64,000 bases of DNA, taken from assembly GCA_902776565.1 (NCBI GenBank), contig CACYQN010000002.1, forward strand, positions 62,001-126,000, in the 5' to 3' direction. The position numbers and the translations under genes were made by a program. The number at the start of each line of letters is the position of its first letter. Position 1 is the first letter of the stretch. This document shows, in pieces, positions 26,412 through 36,032 of the stretch. The stretch comes from an uncultured Bacteroidia bacterium (GTDB lineage Bacteria; Bacteroidota; Bacteroidia; Bacteroidales; ML635J-15). A model generated the notes under the pieces. The model was not told where the DNA came from. It was given only the letters and a program-made list of their open reading frames with translations, and made no database searches.

Positions 26412-29400
26412 ATGAAGCGCATATACCTTATATTATTAGGAATACTTGCATTGATAATGCTATGCAAGCAATCGTATGCGCAGTATGAGTTCATCGAAAA
26501 CAAAGGACAGTGGCACGAAAACGTTAACTTCAAGATGGAACTTAACGATGGTGCGCTGTTCCTCGAAGACCACGGATTCTCATTCAACCTCACCGACATA
26601 AAGATGGGACACCACTCCCACGCCCACGACGAGTACGAATGGCACGACGAAAATGCCGTCGGTCGTGGTCACGCCTACAAGGTAGTCTTCCGTAACTCGA
26701 AAGAACCCAAGCAGATAACGAGCAACAATGCTACATCCGACTACTGCAACTACTTCATAGGCAAGGACGAATCGAAATGGGCTTCGCACGTGCGAAAATT
26801 CCGCGAGGTGGAATACAACGAAATTTACAACGGCACCGACATCCGATATATGTCCGATTCGCGCGGTATGAAATACGATTTCATTGTCCACCCCAACGGA
26901 AACTACAAGGACATTCAGCTTGAATACATTGGCACCGACGGAATTGAGATTAATGATGGTGTGCTCGTCGTCCACACTTCCATCCGCGACATCATGGAAT
27001 ATACGCCAAAGGTTTACCAAATCGTAAACGGCGACACCATAAACATCAGTTGCGAATATGTACTGCGCAAAAATGTCGTCAGCTACAAGATTTCGGAAAA
27101 CTACGACAAAAGCCACGACCTAATAATAGACCCGTCGCTTGTGTTCTCGACATACACAGGCTCCACTGGCGACAACTGGGGTTTCACCGCCACCTACGAC
27201 TACAACGACAACGTTTTCTCTGGCGGAATAGTCTTTTCGACAGGCTACCCTACTTCAACTGGCGCATATCAGGTCATTTATGCTGGCGGTACTCCGTGGG
27301 CGGACAATGCCACAAGTTATCTCGAAGGCTGCGACATCGGTATAATCAAGTATAACTCAACAGGCACAAGCCGCATTTACGCTACCTACCTTGGTGGAAG
27401 CAACGGACAGGAAATGCCACACAGCCTTGTCGCCACCGAAAGCAACCAACTGGTAATCATGGGAACAACAGGCTCGCCCGACTTCCCGACCACACTCAAC
27501 GCCTACGACCGCACATTCAACGGCGGCACAAGCGTTACCTACGACAACGTAATCGGATTCCACAACGGCGTTGACATTTTCGTATCGAAACTTTCGGAAG
27601 ACGGCTCGCAACTTATGGGTAGCACCTATGTCGGAGGAACCGGCAACGACGGACTTAACTTCAAGGCTTCGTACACACAACCCGACCCGACAACAGGCAT
27701 CAACTATGTCGAGATGCACGGCAACGACTCGCTTTACTACAACTATGGCGACGGCGCACGCGGAGAAGTCGTTGTAAGCAGCAAATCTTACATATATGTC
27801 GGCACAAACACTTTCTCGTCCGATTTCCCAATGGGCATAAACGAAGGATTCCAGCCTACAGCCGGCGGAGGACAGGACGGCGTTGTATTCGCGCTCAGTC
27901 CCGACTTGTCGCAACTGGCTTGGAGTTCATATCTCGGTGGTTCTCAAGACGATGCAATTTTCAGCATTTCGCTTGACAATGAAGAAAATGTCTTTGTTAC
28001 AGGCGGAACAACTTCAACCGACTACCCTACCACCGCCAATGCATACAACACAACACACAATGGCGGTAGTACCGATGCTTTCATAGCAAAAATTGCACAC
28101 AACGGCACATTCCTGCTAACATCGTCGTTCTTCGGCTCGCCAGCCTACGACAACGCCTACTTCGTCCGCACCGACCACAACGACAATGTATATATCTGCG
28201 GACAGACAAAATGCGGAGGAACTGCCCTTGTGCAAAATGCAGGCTATTATGTGGCAAACAGCGGTCAGTTCATCACAAAGTTCAACAACGACATTACCAA
28301 TGTGGAATGGTCAACCCAATTCGGCACAAACACAGGCAAACCAAACATTTCAATAACCGCCTTTGCCGTCGATGTGTGCAACCGCGTATATCTTTCGGGA
28401 TGGGGACGCGAATGGCCGTTCAACTACTACGATGCACAGGCTCACTACTACACCTGGGACCAGGAATTTGGCACAAAGAATATGCAAGTTACGCCCGATG
28501 CAATTCAGGACACGACCGACGGAATGGATTTCTATGTGCTTGTGCTCAACGAAGATGTCAGCGCATTGGAATACGCAACTTTCTTTGGCGAACTGCGCTA
28601 CACAACTTGCAGTGCGTCGGGACGCGACCACGTTGATGGTGGCACAAGCCGTTTCGACAAGAAAGGGCACATAATACAGTCTGTTTGTGCAAGTTGCGGC
28701 GGCTGCCAGATGTTCCCGATAAGTCCGTCCGATGTTTGGTCAACAACCAACAACTCAACGAACTGCAACAATGCCGTATTCAAGATACGTATAATTGAAA
28801 ATTTGGCGGAAGCCAACTTCAATCCTGTACCTGTCGGCTGCGCACCCTACAACGTGCAGTTCGAAAACACTTCGCAAGGAACATCATTCCTTTGGAATTT
28901 CGGAGACGGCACCACATCAACACAGACAAATCCATCCCACACCTACACCAATGGGGGCACATACACAGTAACCCTTATCGCCAACGACCCGGCAAGTTGC
29001 AACCGCAGCGACACCGTCAGCCGAAACATAACCGTGGTTTCACCAAGCCCATCAACCCTTGCCGACATCACAAGTTGTCCTGGCGAAAGTGTAATCATCG
29101 GACCCGAAACCGACTACCCGGAAGGCACTACATTCGAATGGATACAAGGAAGCGGATTCAGCAACCAATATGCACAAAATCCAAGCGTAACACCAACCCA
29201 TACAACAACCTACACGCTTGTTGCACAAGGCGTCTGCAACGATACCGTAACACAGACCGTCAATGTCATAACACCCGATGTTGGACTTAGCACATCAAAC
29301 GACACAACAATATGCCCCGGCGGAACAGCAACACTGCAAGTTTTCCCCACAGGAAATGCCGTGGCTTGGGAATGGTCGGTTGACCCGAATTTCAGTTCCA

Positions 29401-31427
29401 TATTCTCCACAGAGCAAACAATTGATGTTTCGCCCGAAAACAGCCTAACATACTATGTCAGGGTGCGCGAATCAGAATGCAACACCTACGCCACCGACTA
29501 TGTAAGGGTAACAATCCACAGGTTCAACTATACCCTTGAACCATCGCACATCATCTGTCCGAACTCTCAAATACAACTTACTGTCACCAATAATAGCAGC
29601 GACAACCTATCATACCACTGGCAAGGTGCCGGAATCGTAAGCGGAGGAAACACCAGTTCACCGACCGTAGCTCCAACGACAGCAACGACATACACAGTCA
29701 CAATAACAAACCAGATGGGCTGCACCACTACCGACCAGGTTTCGATAACAATTGATGATATTGGAAGTAGCATTGGCGACATTGTAAACAACATCTGCCA
29801 TGGCAGTTGCGAAGGATCGGCGAGTGTAATTCCAAGAGGAATAGAGCCATTCTCCTACTCGTGGAGCAATGGACAATCGAACCAGACAGCAACAGGGCTT
29901 TGCGCCGGAGGATACACGGTAACAATAACCGATGGCAACTCTTGTACTACAACAAATTCCGTAACGATTTCCGAACCGCCAGCAATAACGATAAATTTCA
30001 CGAACGTACAGGAACCTATTTGCGACGGTATAGGCTATGGTTCTGCAACAGCAAACGTTTCGGGAGGTACGCCAGGCTACACCTACCAGTGGAACATCAA
30101 CGACAACACCACTGCAACAAACAACGAATGTCTTGTCGGCAACAATATCGTAACCGTCACCGACCATAACGGCTGTACTGCATCGGCGACAATAAATATG
30201 CCAGCCCCCGGAACATTAACATCGCAGACCGAATCGGTAACACATGTATCGTGCAACGGATTTTGCGATGGTGCAATACAAATATCGGCAAGCGGCGGAA
30301 CTTCACCATATAGCTACAACTGGTCGAACGGAGAACACGGCACCGAAATACACGGACTTTGCGCAGGCCGTTACATAGTTACAGTAATTGATGCTGAAAA
30401 CTGCGTATCGCACCAACTCGCAAACATTACCGAGCCATCGGTACTAATCACAACCATATCTGAAACTACCCCGATAATGTGTCACGGCGGACTTTCTACA
30501 ATAAGCTCAATAACATACGGAGGTACACCGTCTTACGTCTTCCTTTGGTCAACTGGAGAAACAATGAACACGCAAATTTCAGTGCCAGCCGGTTCATATT
30601 CGATATACGTTACCGACAGCCACGGGTGTACTGCGGAAGCACAAATTACAATCACTCAACCCGACACGCTCATTCTTAGGCATACCCTTAGCGACCAACT
30701 GTGCAACAATAACTGCAATGGAAGTATCGAAGCCTTTGTAAACGGTGGCGTGCAACCTTATAGGTACAGATGGTCAAACTCGGAAACGACAAGCGCTATC
30801 GAAAATCTTTGCCACGGAGATTATTCGCTCACAATCAATGATGCCAACGGCTGTTCGCTTACGGAAAATTACGAGATACATAATATAGGTTATGTCCCCG
30901 AACTCGACGCTCAGATTAGTTCGCCAGTCATCTACAGAGGCGAACAAGTAAGATTGGTTGCAGTAACCTCATCGTCGGGAACTTTCCTTTGGGACAACGG
31001 CAGGATTCTCAGCAACGACAAAATATATAACCCCATTGCCACACCTTCCGAAAATACACTTTTCACAGTTGAGTTCCGCGATGGCAACAAATGCATAGCC
31101 ATCGACACGGTTTCGGTAATAGTCAAGGAAGTTATTTGCAGCGACCCGTACATTTTCGTACCTAATGCATTCACGCCCAATGGCGACGGACAAAATGACT
31201 TTTTCAAGCCATTCTACCCCGAAACTTTGGTTACAGAGGTCTATTTCGCAGTTTACGACCGCTGGGGAAGCATAGTTTACGAAACCGACAACATCCGCGC
31301 CGACGGCTGGAACGGAACCTACAAAGGCAAGCAACTTGCACCCGACGTGTATGTCTTCTGGCTGAAAGCCAAATGCATAAACGGTGAAGAATACGAACAT
31401 CGCGGTAATGTGACATTAATCAGATAA
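26412..31427 (+). CDS. Giant T9SS-exported adhesin with SBBP, PKD and SprB repeats
   Basis: Signal peptide at 1-23, then an N-terminal domain common in T9SS adhesins (FIENKGQWHENVNFK, DUF7948-like). Residues 250-700 carry SBBP-type beta-propeller repeats (YLGGSNGQEMPHSLV, GTTGSPDFPTTLNAYD). A PKD domain is near 805-885 (FLWNFGDGTTSTQTNPSHTY). About five SprB repeats follow at 1125-1490 (GGTSPYSYNWSNGE, GLCAGRYIVTV). The end from residue 1575 is a type B / CHU_C sorting domain (FVPNAFTPNGDGQNDFFKP, GWNGTYKGKQLAPDVYVFWL). SprB is the mobile gliding adhesin of Flavobacterium; here a surface-attachment role is inferred. The symporter gene starts eight bases later. Confidence 0.92.
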   Translation: MKRIYLILLGILALIMLCKQSYAQYEFIENKGQWHENVNFKMELNDGALFLEDHGFSFNLTDIKMGHHSHAHDEYEWHDENAVGRGHAYKVVFRNSKEPKQITSNNATSDYCNYFIGKDESKWASHVRKFREVEYNEIYNGTDIRYMSDSRGMKYDFIVHPNGNYKDIQLEYIGTDGIEINDGVLVVHTSIRDIMEYTPKVYQIVNGDTINISCEYVLRKNVVSYKISENYDKSHDLIIDPSLVFSTYTGSTGDNWGFTATYDYNDNVFSGGIVFSTGYPTSTGAYQVIYAGGTPWADNATSYLEGCDIGIIKYNSTGTSRIYATYLGGSNGQEMPHSLVATESNQLVIMGTTGSPDFPTTLNAYDRTFNGGTSVTYDNVIGFHNGVDIFVSKLSEDGSQLMGSTYVGGTGNDGLNFKASYTQPDPTTGINYVEMHGNDSLYYNYGDGARGEVVVSSKSYIYVGTNTFSSDFPMGINEGFQPTAGGGQDGVVFALSPDLSQLAWSSYLGGSQDDAIFSISLDNEENVFVTGGTTSTDYPTTANAYNTTHNGGSTDAFIAKIAHNGTFLLTSSFFGSPAYDNAYFVRTDHNDNVYICGQTKCGGTALVQNAGYYVANSGQFITKFNNDITNVEWSTQFGTNTGKPNISITAFAVDVCNRVYLSGWGREWPFNYYDAQAHYYTWDQEFGTKNMQVTPDAIQDTTDGMDFYVLVLNEDVSALEYATFFGELRYTTCSASGRDHVDGGTSRFDKKGHIIQSVCASCGGCQMFPISPSDVWSTTNNSTNCNNAVFKIRIIENLAEANFNPVPVGCAPYNVQFENTSQGTSFLWNFGDGTTSTQTNPSHTYTNGGTYTVTLIANDPASCNRSDTVSRNITVVSPSPSTLADITSCPGESVIIGPETDYPEGTTFEWIQGSGFSNQYAQNPSVTPTHTTTYTLVAQGVCNDTVTQTVNVITPDVGLSTSNDTTICPGGTATLQVFPTGNAVAWEWSVDPNFSSIFSTEQTIDVSPENSLTYYVRVRESECNTYATDYVRVTIHRFNYTLEPSHIICPNSQIQLTVTNNSSDNLSYHWQGAGIVSGGNTSSPTVAPTTATTYTVTITNQMGCTTTDQVSITIDDIGSSIGDIVNNICHGSCEGSASVIPRGIEPFSYSWSNGQSNQTATGLCAGGYTVTITDGNSCTTTNSVTISEPPAITINFTNVQEPICDGIGYGSATANVSGGTPGYTYQWNINDNTTATNNECLVGNNIVTVTDHNGCTASATINMPAPGTLTSQTESVTHVSCNGFCDGAIQISASGGTSPYSYNWSNGEHGTEIHGLCAGRYIVTVIDAENCVSHQLANITEPSVLITTISETTPIMCHGGLSTISSITYGGTPSYVFLWSTGETMNTQISVPAGSYSIYVTDSHGCTAEAQITITQPDTLILRHTLSDQLCNNNCNGSIEAFVNGGVQPYRYRWSNSETTSAIENLCHGDYSLTINDANGCSLTENYEIHNIGYVPELDAQISSPVIYRGEQVRLVAVTSSSGTFLWDNGRILSNDKIYNPIATPSENTLFTVEFRDGNKCIAIDTVSVIVKEVICSDPYIFVPNAFTPNGDGQNDFFKPFYPETLVTEVYFAVYDRWGSIVYETDNIRADGWNGTYKGKQLAPDVYVFWLKAKCINGEEYEHRGNVTLIR

Positions 31428-31434
31428 AATTGAC

Positions 31435-32883
31435 ATGGAAGAAATAATATCTACGATAAGTTCATACGTTTGGAGCGCACCGCTTGTGATATTGTGCTTA
31501 GCAGCAGGACTTTACTTCTCGTTCGGCACACGTTTCGTGCAGGTAAGACGGTTTGGCGAAATGGCAAGACTGCTTTTTTCCACCGACAAGACGCAAAAGA
31601 CTGGCATTTCATCGTTTCAGGCATTCGCAATGGCTCTGTCGGGACGAGTAGGCACAGGAAACATCGTTGGAGTAGCTACCGCAATAGGCTATGGAGGACC
31701 AGGAGCAATAGTATGGATGTGGATAATCGCCTTCCTCGGAGCAGGTTCCGCCTTTGCCGAAGCGACTTTGGCACAAATCTACAAGGATGAACATAACGGA
31801 CAATTCCGTGGTGGCCCCTCCTACTACATCGAGAAAGGTCTGAAATGCAAGTGGCTGGCAATCATCTTTGCCGTATGCTCGGTGCTTGCCTGCGGATTTT
31901 TCCTTCCGCCAGTCCATTCAAACGGCATTTCAACAGCCTTTTCCAACGCTTTCGGCATCGACACTATGTATGTCGGAATTTTTGTCGCACTACTTATCGG
32001 ACTGGTAATCATCGGCGGTGTAAAGCGAATTGCAAACGTGGCGCAGATAGTTGCTCCGCTTATGGCTGTAATCTACATCATCCTTTCCATAGTTGTGCTA
32101 ATTTGCAATGCCGAAGCCGTCCCCGCCGCATTCAAGGATATGATTAGCAGTGCTTTCGGAATGAACGAAGCACTAGGCGGAATACTCGGCAGCACAATAG
32201 CGTGGGGCGTAAAACGTGGCATTTACTCCAACGAAGCAGGACAAGGTACAGGTCCAATCGTAGCAGCAGCCGCAAAAGTTTCACACCCTGTGAAACAAGG
32301 ACTTGTACAGGCATTTTCGGTATATATCGACACCTTGCTGGTTTGTTCGGCAACGGCTGTAATGATTCTCGCCACCAAGACCTACAACATCTACGACGGC
32401 GACGGCGGAATGCTTTTCACCTCGACGGTAGCACAACTCGGAGCACCCGATGTGTCATACACATCAACCGCATTGGGAACTTTGGTCGGAACCTCTTGGG
32501 GCAACATAATAATCTCTGTGGCACTGTTCTTCTTCGCCTTCACGACGGTAATGGCTTACTATTACTATGCCGAAACCAATGTCGTTTATCTTTTCGGCAA
32601 CGGCAAAAAGGAAAAGATTGCAATCTGGTGCGTACGAATATCGGTGATTGGAATGGTGTTCTTCGGTTCGCTTCACGAAGCAAAAACGGTATGGGACTTG
32701 GGCGACATAGGCGTAGGCTCGATGGCTTGGATAAACGTAATTGCAATTCTTCTGCTCTCGCCAAAGGTTTTCAAGTTGCTAAAATCGTATGAAAAACAGA
32801 AGAAACAAGGCAAGGAACCCGAATTTCACCCCGAAGAAATGGGCATAAAGGAGGCAGACTTCTGGGAAAAGAAACAGGAATAG
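31435..32883 (+). CDS. Sodium:alanine symporter (AGCS family)
   Basis: 482 residues with about 10-11 membrane segments. The AGCS signature is clear: GRVGTGNIVGVATAIGYGGP, FAEATLAQIYKD, then GGVKRIANVAQIVAPLMA, and GIYSNEAGQGTGPIVAAAAK. It takes up alanine or glycine with Na+ across the inner membrane. The gene starts eight bases after the adhesin stop and is followed by ogt after four bases, so it is likely part of one transcript. A functional link with the adhesin is not apparent. Confidence 0.94.
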   Translation: MEEIISTISSYVWSAPLVILCLAAGLYFSFGTRFVQVRRFGEMARLLFSTDKTQKTGISSFQAFAMALSGRVGTGNIVGVATAIGYGGPGAIVWMWIIAFLGAGSAFAEATLAQIYKDEHNGQFRGGPSYYIEKGLKCKWLAIIFAVCSVLACGFFLPPVHSNGISTAFSNAFGIDTMYVGIFVALLIGLVIIGGVKRIANVAQIVAPLMAVIYIILSIVVLICNAEAVPAAFKDMISSAFGMNEALGGILGSTIAWGVKRGIYSNEAGQGTGPIVAAAAKVSHPVKQGLVQAFSVYIDTLLVCSATAVMILATKTYNIYDGDGGMLFTSTVAQLGAPDVSYTSTALGTLVGTSWGNIIISVALFFFAFTTVMAYYYYAETNVVYLFGNGKKEKIAIWCVRISVIGMVFFGSLHEAKTVWDLGDIGVGSMAWINVIAILLLSPKVFKLLKSYEKQKKQGKEPEFHPEEMGIKEADFWEKKQE

Positions 32884-32887
32884 AATT

Positions 32888-33403
32888 ATGCAAAGCTTCT
32901 GTTGCACATACGATTCGCCAATAGGACGACTTTCAATACAAAGCCACGGGCAATCAATCTGCCGCATAGAAACATTAACACCCGAAACAAAAGTTACACA
33001 ACACGACAATCTTCCAATATTCAAAGAAACAAAACACTGGCTCGACATATATTTTTCGGGCAGAAAACCAGACTTCACCCCACAAATTGAACTTTGCGGC
33101 ACCGACTTCCAGAAAAAAGTATGGGAAGAACTATTGCATATAGATTTCGGACATACAGCAACTTACGGTGATATTGCAAAGCGTATCGGATGCCGTTCTG
33201 CTCAAGCTGTAGGACAAGCGGTCGGTAAAAATCCAATATTGATAATCGTTCCTTGTCACCGAATTATAGCATCGGGAGGAAAACTTGGCGGCTTCTCGGC
33301 AGGGATAGACAGGAAAATATGGTTGGGGAAGAATGAAGGATTTGAAAATTTAGCTTACGCTGAGCTAAAGGTTGAGAATTTGAAAAATGTACATTATCAA
33401 TAA
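32888..33403 (+). CDS. ogt: Methylated-DNA-protein cysteine methyltransferase
   Basis: The acceptor motif PCHRII (IIVPCHRIIASGGKLGGFSAG) and the helix-turn-helix segment (FGHTATYGDIAKRIG, AQAVGQAVGKNP) identify an Ogt/Ada-type suicide enzyme that removes alkyl groups from O6-guanine. At 171 residues it is near usual length. The last 15 or so residues (AYAELKVENLK) come from a dispersed repeat (GAGCTAAAGGTTG at 33362-33374) read in frame. The original C-terminus was probably altered by repeat insertion. Four bases separate it from the symporter gene. Confidence 0.94.
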   Translation: MQSFCCTYDSPIGRLSIQSHGQSICRIETLTPETKVTQHDNLPIFKETKHWLDIYFSGRKPDFTPQIELCGTDFQKKVWEELLHIDFGHTATYGDIAKRIGCRSAQAVGQAVGKNPILIIVPCHRIIASGGKLGGFSAGIDRKIWLGKNEGFENLAYAELKVENLKNVHYQ

Positions 33404-33405
33404 TA

Positions 33406-33693
33406 ATTATCCGCAATTTTCACCAATTGGAGATTGCTTCGCGAGGCTGCAAGCAGCGTTCCGCATAAGCGAACTCACAAGGCCCGTACCTGCGCCTGTT
33501 CGTTCAGCTTTACTCGCAAGCTTCGTGAGCTAAAGGTTGTGGAATGACTCCAGAGTCGTCATTTCGGAAGTTATGATGAACCAGCGATACGGAACGGGGA
33601 GCTGTGTGAATCAAACTGTCCGATACCTTTAGCTCGCGAAACAAAGTGAGCAATCTCCTTCGGGTTCATTATTATGTGATTATTGCGGATAAT
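33406..33693. mobile_element. MITE-like element with inverted ends
   Basis: ATTATCCGCAAT (33406-33417) is inverted at 33682-33693. Inside it GGAGATTGCT (33429-33438) is inverted at 33649-33658, and GAGCTAAAGGTTG (33527-33539) is partly inverted at 33625-33635. No ORF spans it. Nested inverted ends without a coding gene are typical of a miniature non-autonomous element. I cannot identify the parent transposon or clear target-site duplications. Confidence 0.5.
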
Positions 33694-33700
33694 CATTTTA

Positions 33701-33777
33701 TCAATTGTCCATTATCAATTGTCCATTATCAATTGCCCATTGTTAATTGTCCATTGTCAATTGCCCATTGTTAATTA
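33701..33777. repeat. 14-bp tandem repeat, about 5.4 copies
   Basis: Units of TCAATTGTCCATTA with variants (T/C and A/G changes) run directly into the promoter of the glycosyltransferase gene. Unit length 14 bp with no spacers, so it is not CRISPR. Copy number is likely to vary between strains. Confidence 0.85.
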
Positions 33778-33783
33778 CCTTTG
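33757..33783 (+). promoter_or_regulatory. Promoter overlapping the tandem repeat
   Basis: TACCTTTG (33776-33783) matches TAnnTTTG and ends only four bases before the ATG at 33788. An ATTG from a repeat unit stands 19 bases upstream in the -33 position. The gene may be leaderless or nearly so. Confidence 0.45.
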
Positions 33784-33787
33784 CCCT

Positions 33788-34966
33788 ATGAAACTTCTCG
33801 TGCTAAACTACGAATATCCCCCGCTTGGTGGCGGTGCCGGCTTCATCTGCAAGAACATCGCAGAAGGACTTGCCGTCCTCGGACACGACATAACCGTCCT
33901 CACAACATACTACGACGGCACAGAAACAACTTGCATTGAGAACGGAGTTCGTGTAATACGCCTAAAATCAAGACGTAAGGATATATTCCAGTCAAACGTA
34001 AGGGAGATGCTTTCGTGGATGATTACGGCACGCCGTTTCCTGAAAAAACATTTGCAAACCGAAAAGTACGACCTTTGTTTCGCCAATTTTGCCCTTCCAT
34101 GCGGCGAAGTTGCCTACAGCATGAAGGAAATGTACCACCTGCCCTACACCATCATTTCGCACGGACACGACATCCCTTGGTTTTTCCCCGAACAGATGAT
34201 GTGGTATCACGCGGCCTGCTACCATTGGATTCGCAAAATTTGCATGCAGTCGGAACGTAACTATGTGCAGTCTAACGAAATGCTCACCAACATAAATGCT
34301 TTCCTAGGTGGCACAACTGGCAAGAACAAACTTATATACAACGGTTGGAACCGTGACAAGTTCTTCCCCGACGAAAGCAAACGAGCAGAAAAATTCACAA
34401 TTTTGTTTGCAGGAAGGCTCGTCTTGCAGAAAGACCCGATGACTTTCCTAAAAGCCGTAGAGATTGCAAGACACAAGATTCCAAACCTTGAAGTTCACAT
34501 TGTCGGTGATGGAAAAATGCGACCGAAAATGGAAGAATTCGTCAAGAAAAACGGTATGGAAAGTATGCTTTTGTTCAAAAATTGGCTTTCAAAACCAGAA
34601 ATAATCGCCGAATACCAATCCGCATCGCTAACCGTAATGCCGTCGCTTGCCGAAGGAATGAGCATGGCTCTGCTCGAAGCTCTTGCCTGCGGCCAGTATG
34701 TAATCGCAACAAAGGTAAGCAACAACGAGACACTAATCGAAGCCGGCACAAACGGAGATTTCATCGAAAAGAGAGATTTCAAGTCACTTGCCAACAAAAT
34801 TATTGATTTTCACGACAATAAGTTCTTGAAAAATTATATCGTTCCACAGGAACATTTTGAAACTTTTGCAGGCAAGTTCGACTGGGCAAATATCGTCAAG
34901 GAATACGCGGAAGATTTTGAACGTATAATTGAAAGGTGCAGAATTAGCGGTCGCACACAAATATAG
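33788..34966 (+). CDS. Family 4-type glycosyltransferase (GT-B fold)
   Basis: The ATG at 33788 (MKLLVLNYEYPPLGGGAG) is preferred to an earlier in-frame start inside the tandem repeat, because it opens the family's N-terminal glycine-rich motif. The C-terminal donor-binding half shows TILFAGRLVLQKDPMTFLKA, then VGDGKMRPKMEE and PSLAEGMSMALLEALACGQ, with the usual E-x7-E pair. It adds a sugar from an activated nucleotide donor, probably to a surface polysaccharide or glycan. The acceptor is unknown, as no other glycan gene is adjacent. Confidence 0.9.
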   Translation: MKLLVLNYEYPPLGGGAGFICKNIAEGLAVLGHDITVLTTYYDGTETTCIENGVRVIRLKSRRKDIFQSNVREMLSWMITARRFLKKHLQTEKYDLCFANFALPCGEVAYSMKEMYHLPYTIISHGHDIPWFFPEQMMWYHAACYHWIRKICMQSERNYVQSNEMLTNINAFLGGTTGKNKLIYNGWNRDKFFPDESKRAEKFTILFAGRLVLQKDPMTFLKAVEIARHKIPNLEVHIVGDGKMRPKMEEFVKKNGMESMLLFKNWLSKPEIIAEYQSASLTVMPSLAEGMSMALLEALACGQYVIATKVSNNETLIEAGTNGDFIEKRDFKSLANKIIDFHDNKFLKNYIVPQEHFETFAGKFDWANIVKEYAEDFERIIERCRISGRTQI

Positions 34967-34972
34967 GCGACA

Positions 34973-35392
34973 CTATCTCCTTGTAAAAGTCAAATAAGTT
35001 TTCTTATCATACTTGAATTTCAGAGTATCACCTTGCATCTCGTACGAGTTGACCATCAGCATATTGTTGATAAAGACGATGTTGTCAGTGCTATCTTCGG
35101 CTGCGGGCAAATAAGTAAAGCCCGACCATGTCATCTTGTTTTTCTTCTTTATGTTGTAAACAGCAGAAAAAGGCGTTGTTACCGATTCGCCAATCAAAGA
35201 ATTATTTTTCATAAAATGCAGGTTGAAACAAGTGTCACCTCCCGGTTTCGGAGAACGGTATTCACCATTTGCATTTATGCGGAACAAATGCCAGTCGCCG
35301 ATAAAACTATTGTACGTTTCCTCGTTAGCCTCGCACGACGACATTGCAACACACATTGCCACAACCGAAATCAGAACAAATATTTTTTTCAT
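34973..35392 (-). CDS. Small lipocalin-like lipoprotein
   Basis: Lipoprotein signal MKKIFVLISVVAMCVAMSSC with the lipidated Cys at residue 20. The 120-residue mature part begins with GDWHLFRINANGEY and continues as alternating strands (FMKNNSLIGESVTT, KNKMTWSGFTYLP, GDTLKFKYDKKTYLTFTRR), which fits the lipocalin-like eight-strand barrel common among Bacteroidota lipoproteins. Ligand and role are unknown. It converges on the glycosyltransferase and follows the aldolase gene by 16 bases, so it might be the last gene of that operon. Confidence 0.72.
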   Translation of the reverse strand: MKKIFVLISVVAMCVAMSSCEANEETYNSFIGDWHLFRINANGEYRSPKPGGDTCFNLHFMKNNSLIGESVTTPFSAVYNIKKKNKMTWSGFTYLPAAEDSTDNIVFINNMLMVNSYEMQGDTLKFKYDKKTYLTFTRR

Positions 35393-35408
35393 AACATCAA
35401 TTTAAAGT

Positions 35409-36032
35409 TCATTTGCCAAAATTGTCAATCTCTGTGATTTCCGCCCCAGTCATCCGAACATTACAGCCCATTGTCCGCAGATTGTAATTTATATTTGCCG
35501 TATTCTCAAGCACTTCCATCCTATCGAAAGCCTCAAACAATGTTTTGCCAACCGTAATTGCTCCGTGCTTTGCCATAATTGCCGAGTTGCTATTAGCCAT
35601 AACCTTTGCACATGCCTCTGCAAGTTCCACTGAACCCATAAGATGATAACCGACAAGCCCGACCTCGCCAAGCATATAGCGAGCCTCACCAGTTATTGCC
35701 GAATCGACAGCCTCGCCAGCCACAGCAAACGTAGAAGCATAAACAGGATGAGAATGCACTATTGCCATAACATCTGGACGGCATTTGTAGATATTTATGT
35801 GCATCTGCGTCTCCATGCTTGGTTTCAGCTTTGGAGTAAGGTTCTCGCCATCGGGCGAAATTATTATCACCTTGCGCATATCAATGCACGACTTGTCGCT
35901 CTGGCTTGCCGTAATGAAAACATAACCTTCAGCATTGCGCTGGCTTACATTTCCACCGCTGACAGTAGTCAACCGCCTTTCGTACAGACGGCGCATAGTC
36001 TCGGCAACGCGTATTCGTTCAAGTTCAAACAT
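35409..36032 (-). CDS. Class II aldolase (probable methylthioribulose- or deoxyribulose-1-phosphate aldolase)
   Basis: A 207-residue class II aldolase/adducin-family protein: GGNVSQRN, PSMETQMHINIYK, the zinc ligands in IVHSHPVYASTF and a third His in MAKHGAITVG. The family includes fuculose-, rhamnulose- and methylthioribulose-phosphate enzymes. Because its ATG overlaps the mtnA stop (ATGA), the likely substrate is the ketose phosphate made by MtnA: 5-methylthioribulose-1-P or 5-deoxyribulose-1-P, split to DHAP and an aldehyde. This is inference from context. MtnB dehydratase, a relative of the same fold, is the main alternative. Confidence 0.82.
   Translation of the reverse strand: MFELERIRVAETMRRLYERRLTTVSGGNVSQRNAEGYVFITASQSDKSCIDMRKVIIISPDGENLTPKLKPSMETQMHINIYKCRPDVMAIVHSHPVYASTFAVAGEAVDSAITGEARYMLGEVGLVGYHLMGSVELAEACAKVMANSNSAIMAKHGAITVGKTLFEAFDRMEVLENTANINYNLRTMGCNVRMTGAEITEIDNFGK

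Noticed and set aside
33701-33777. CRISPR array
   Set aside because: Repeats are 14 bp, directly adjacent with no spacers, and no cas gene is in the window.
33683-33787. N-terminal extension of the glycosyltransferase
   Set aside because: The added residues are encoded by the tandem repeat and precede the conserved start of the family.
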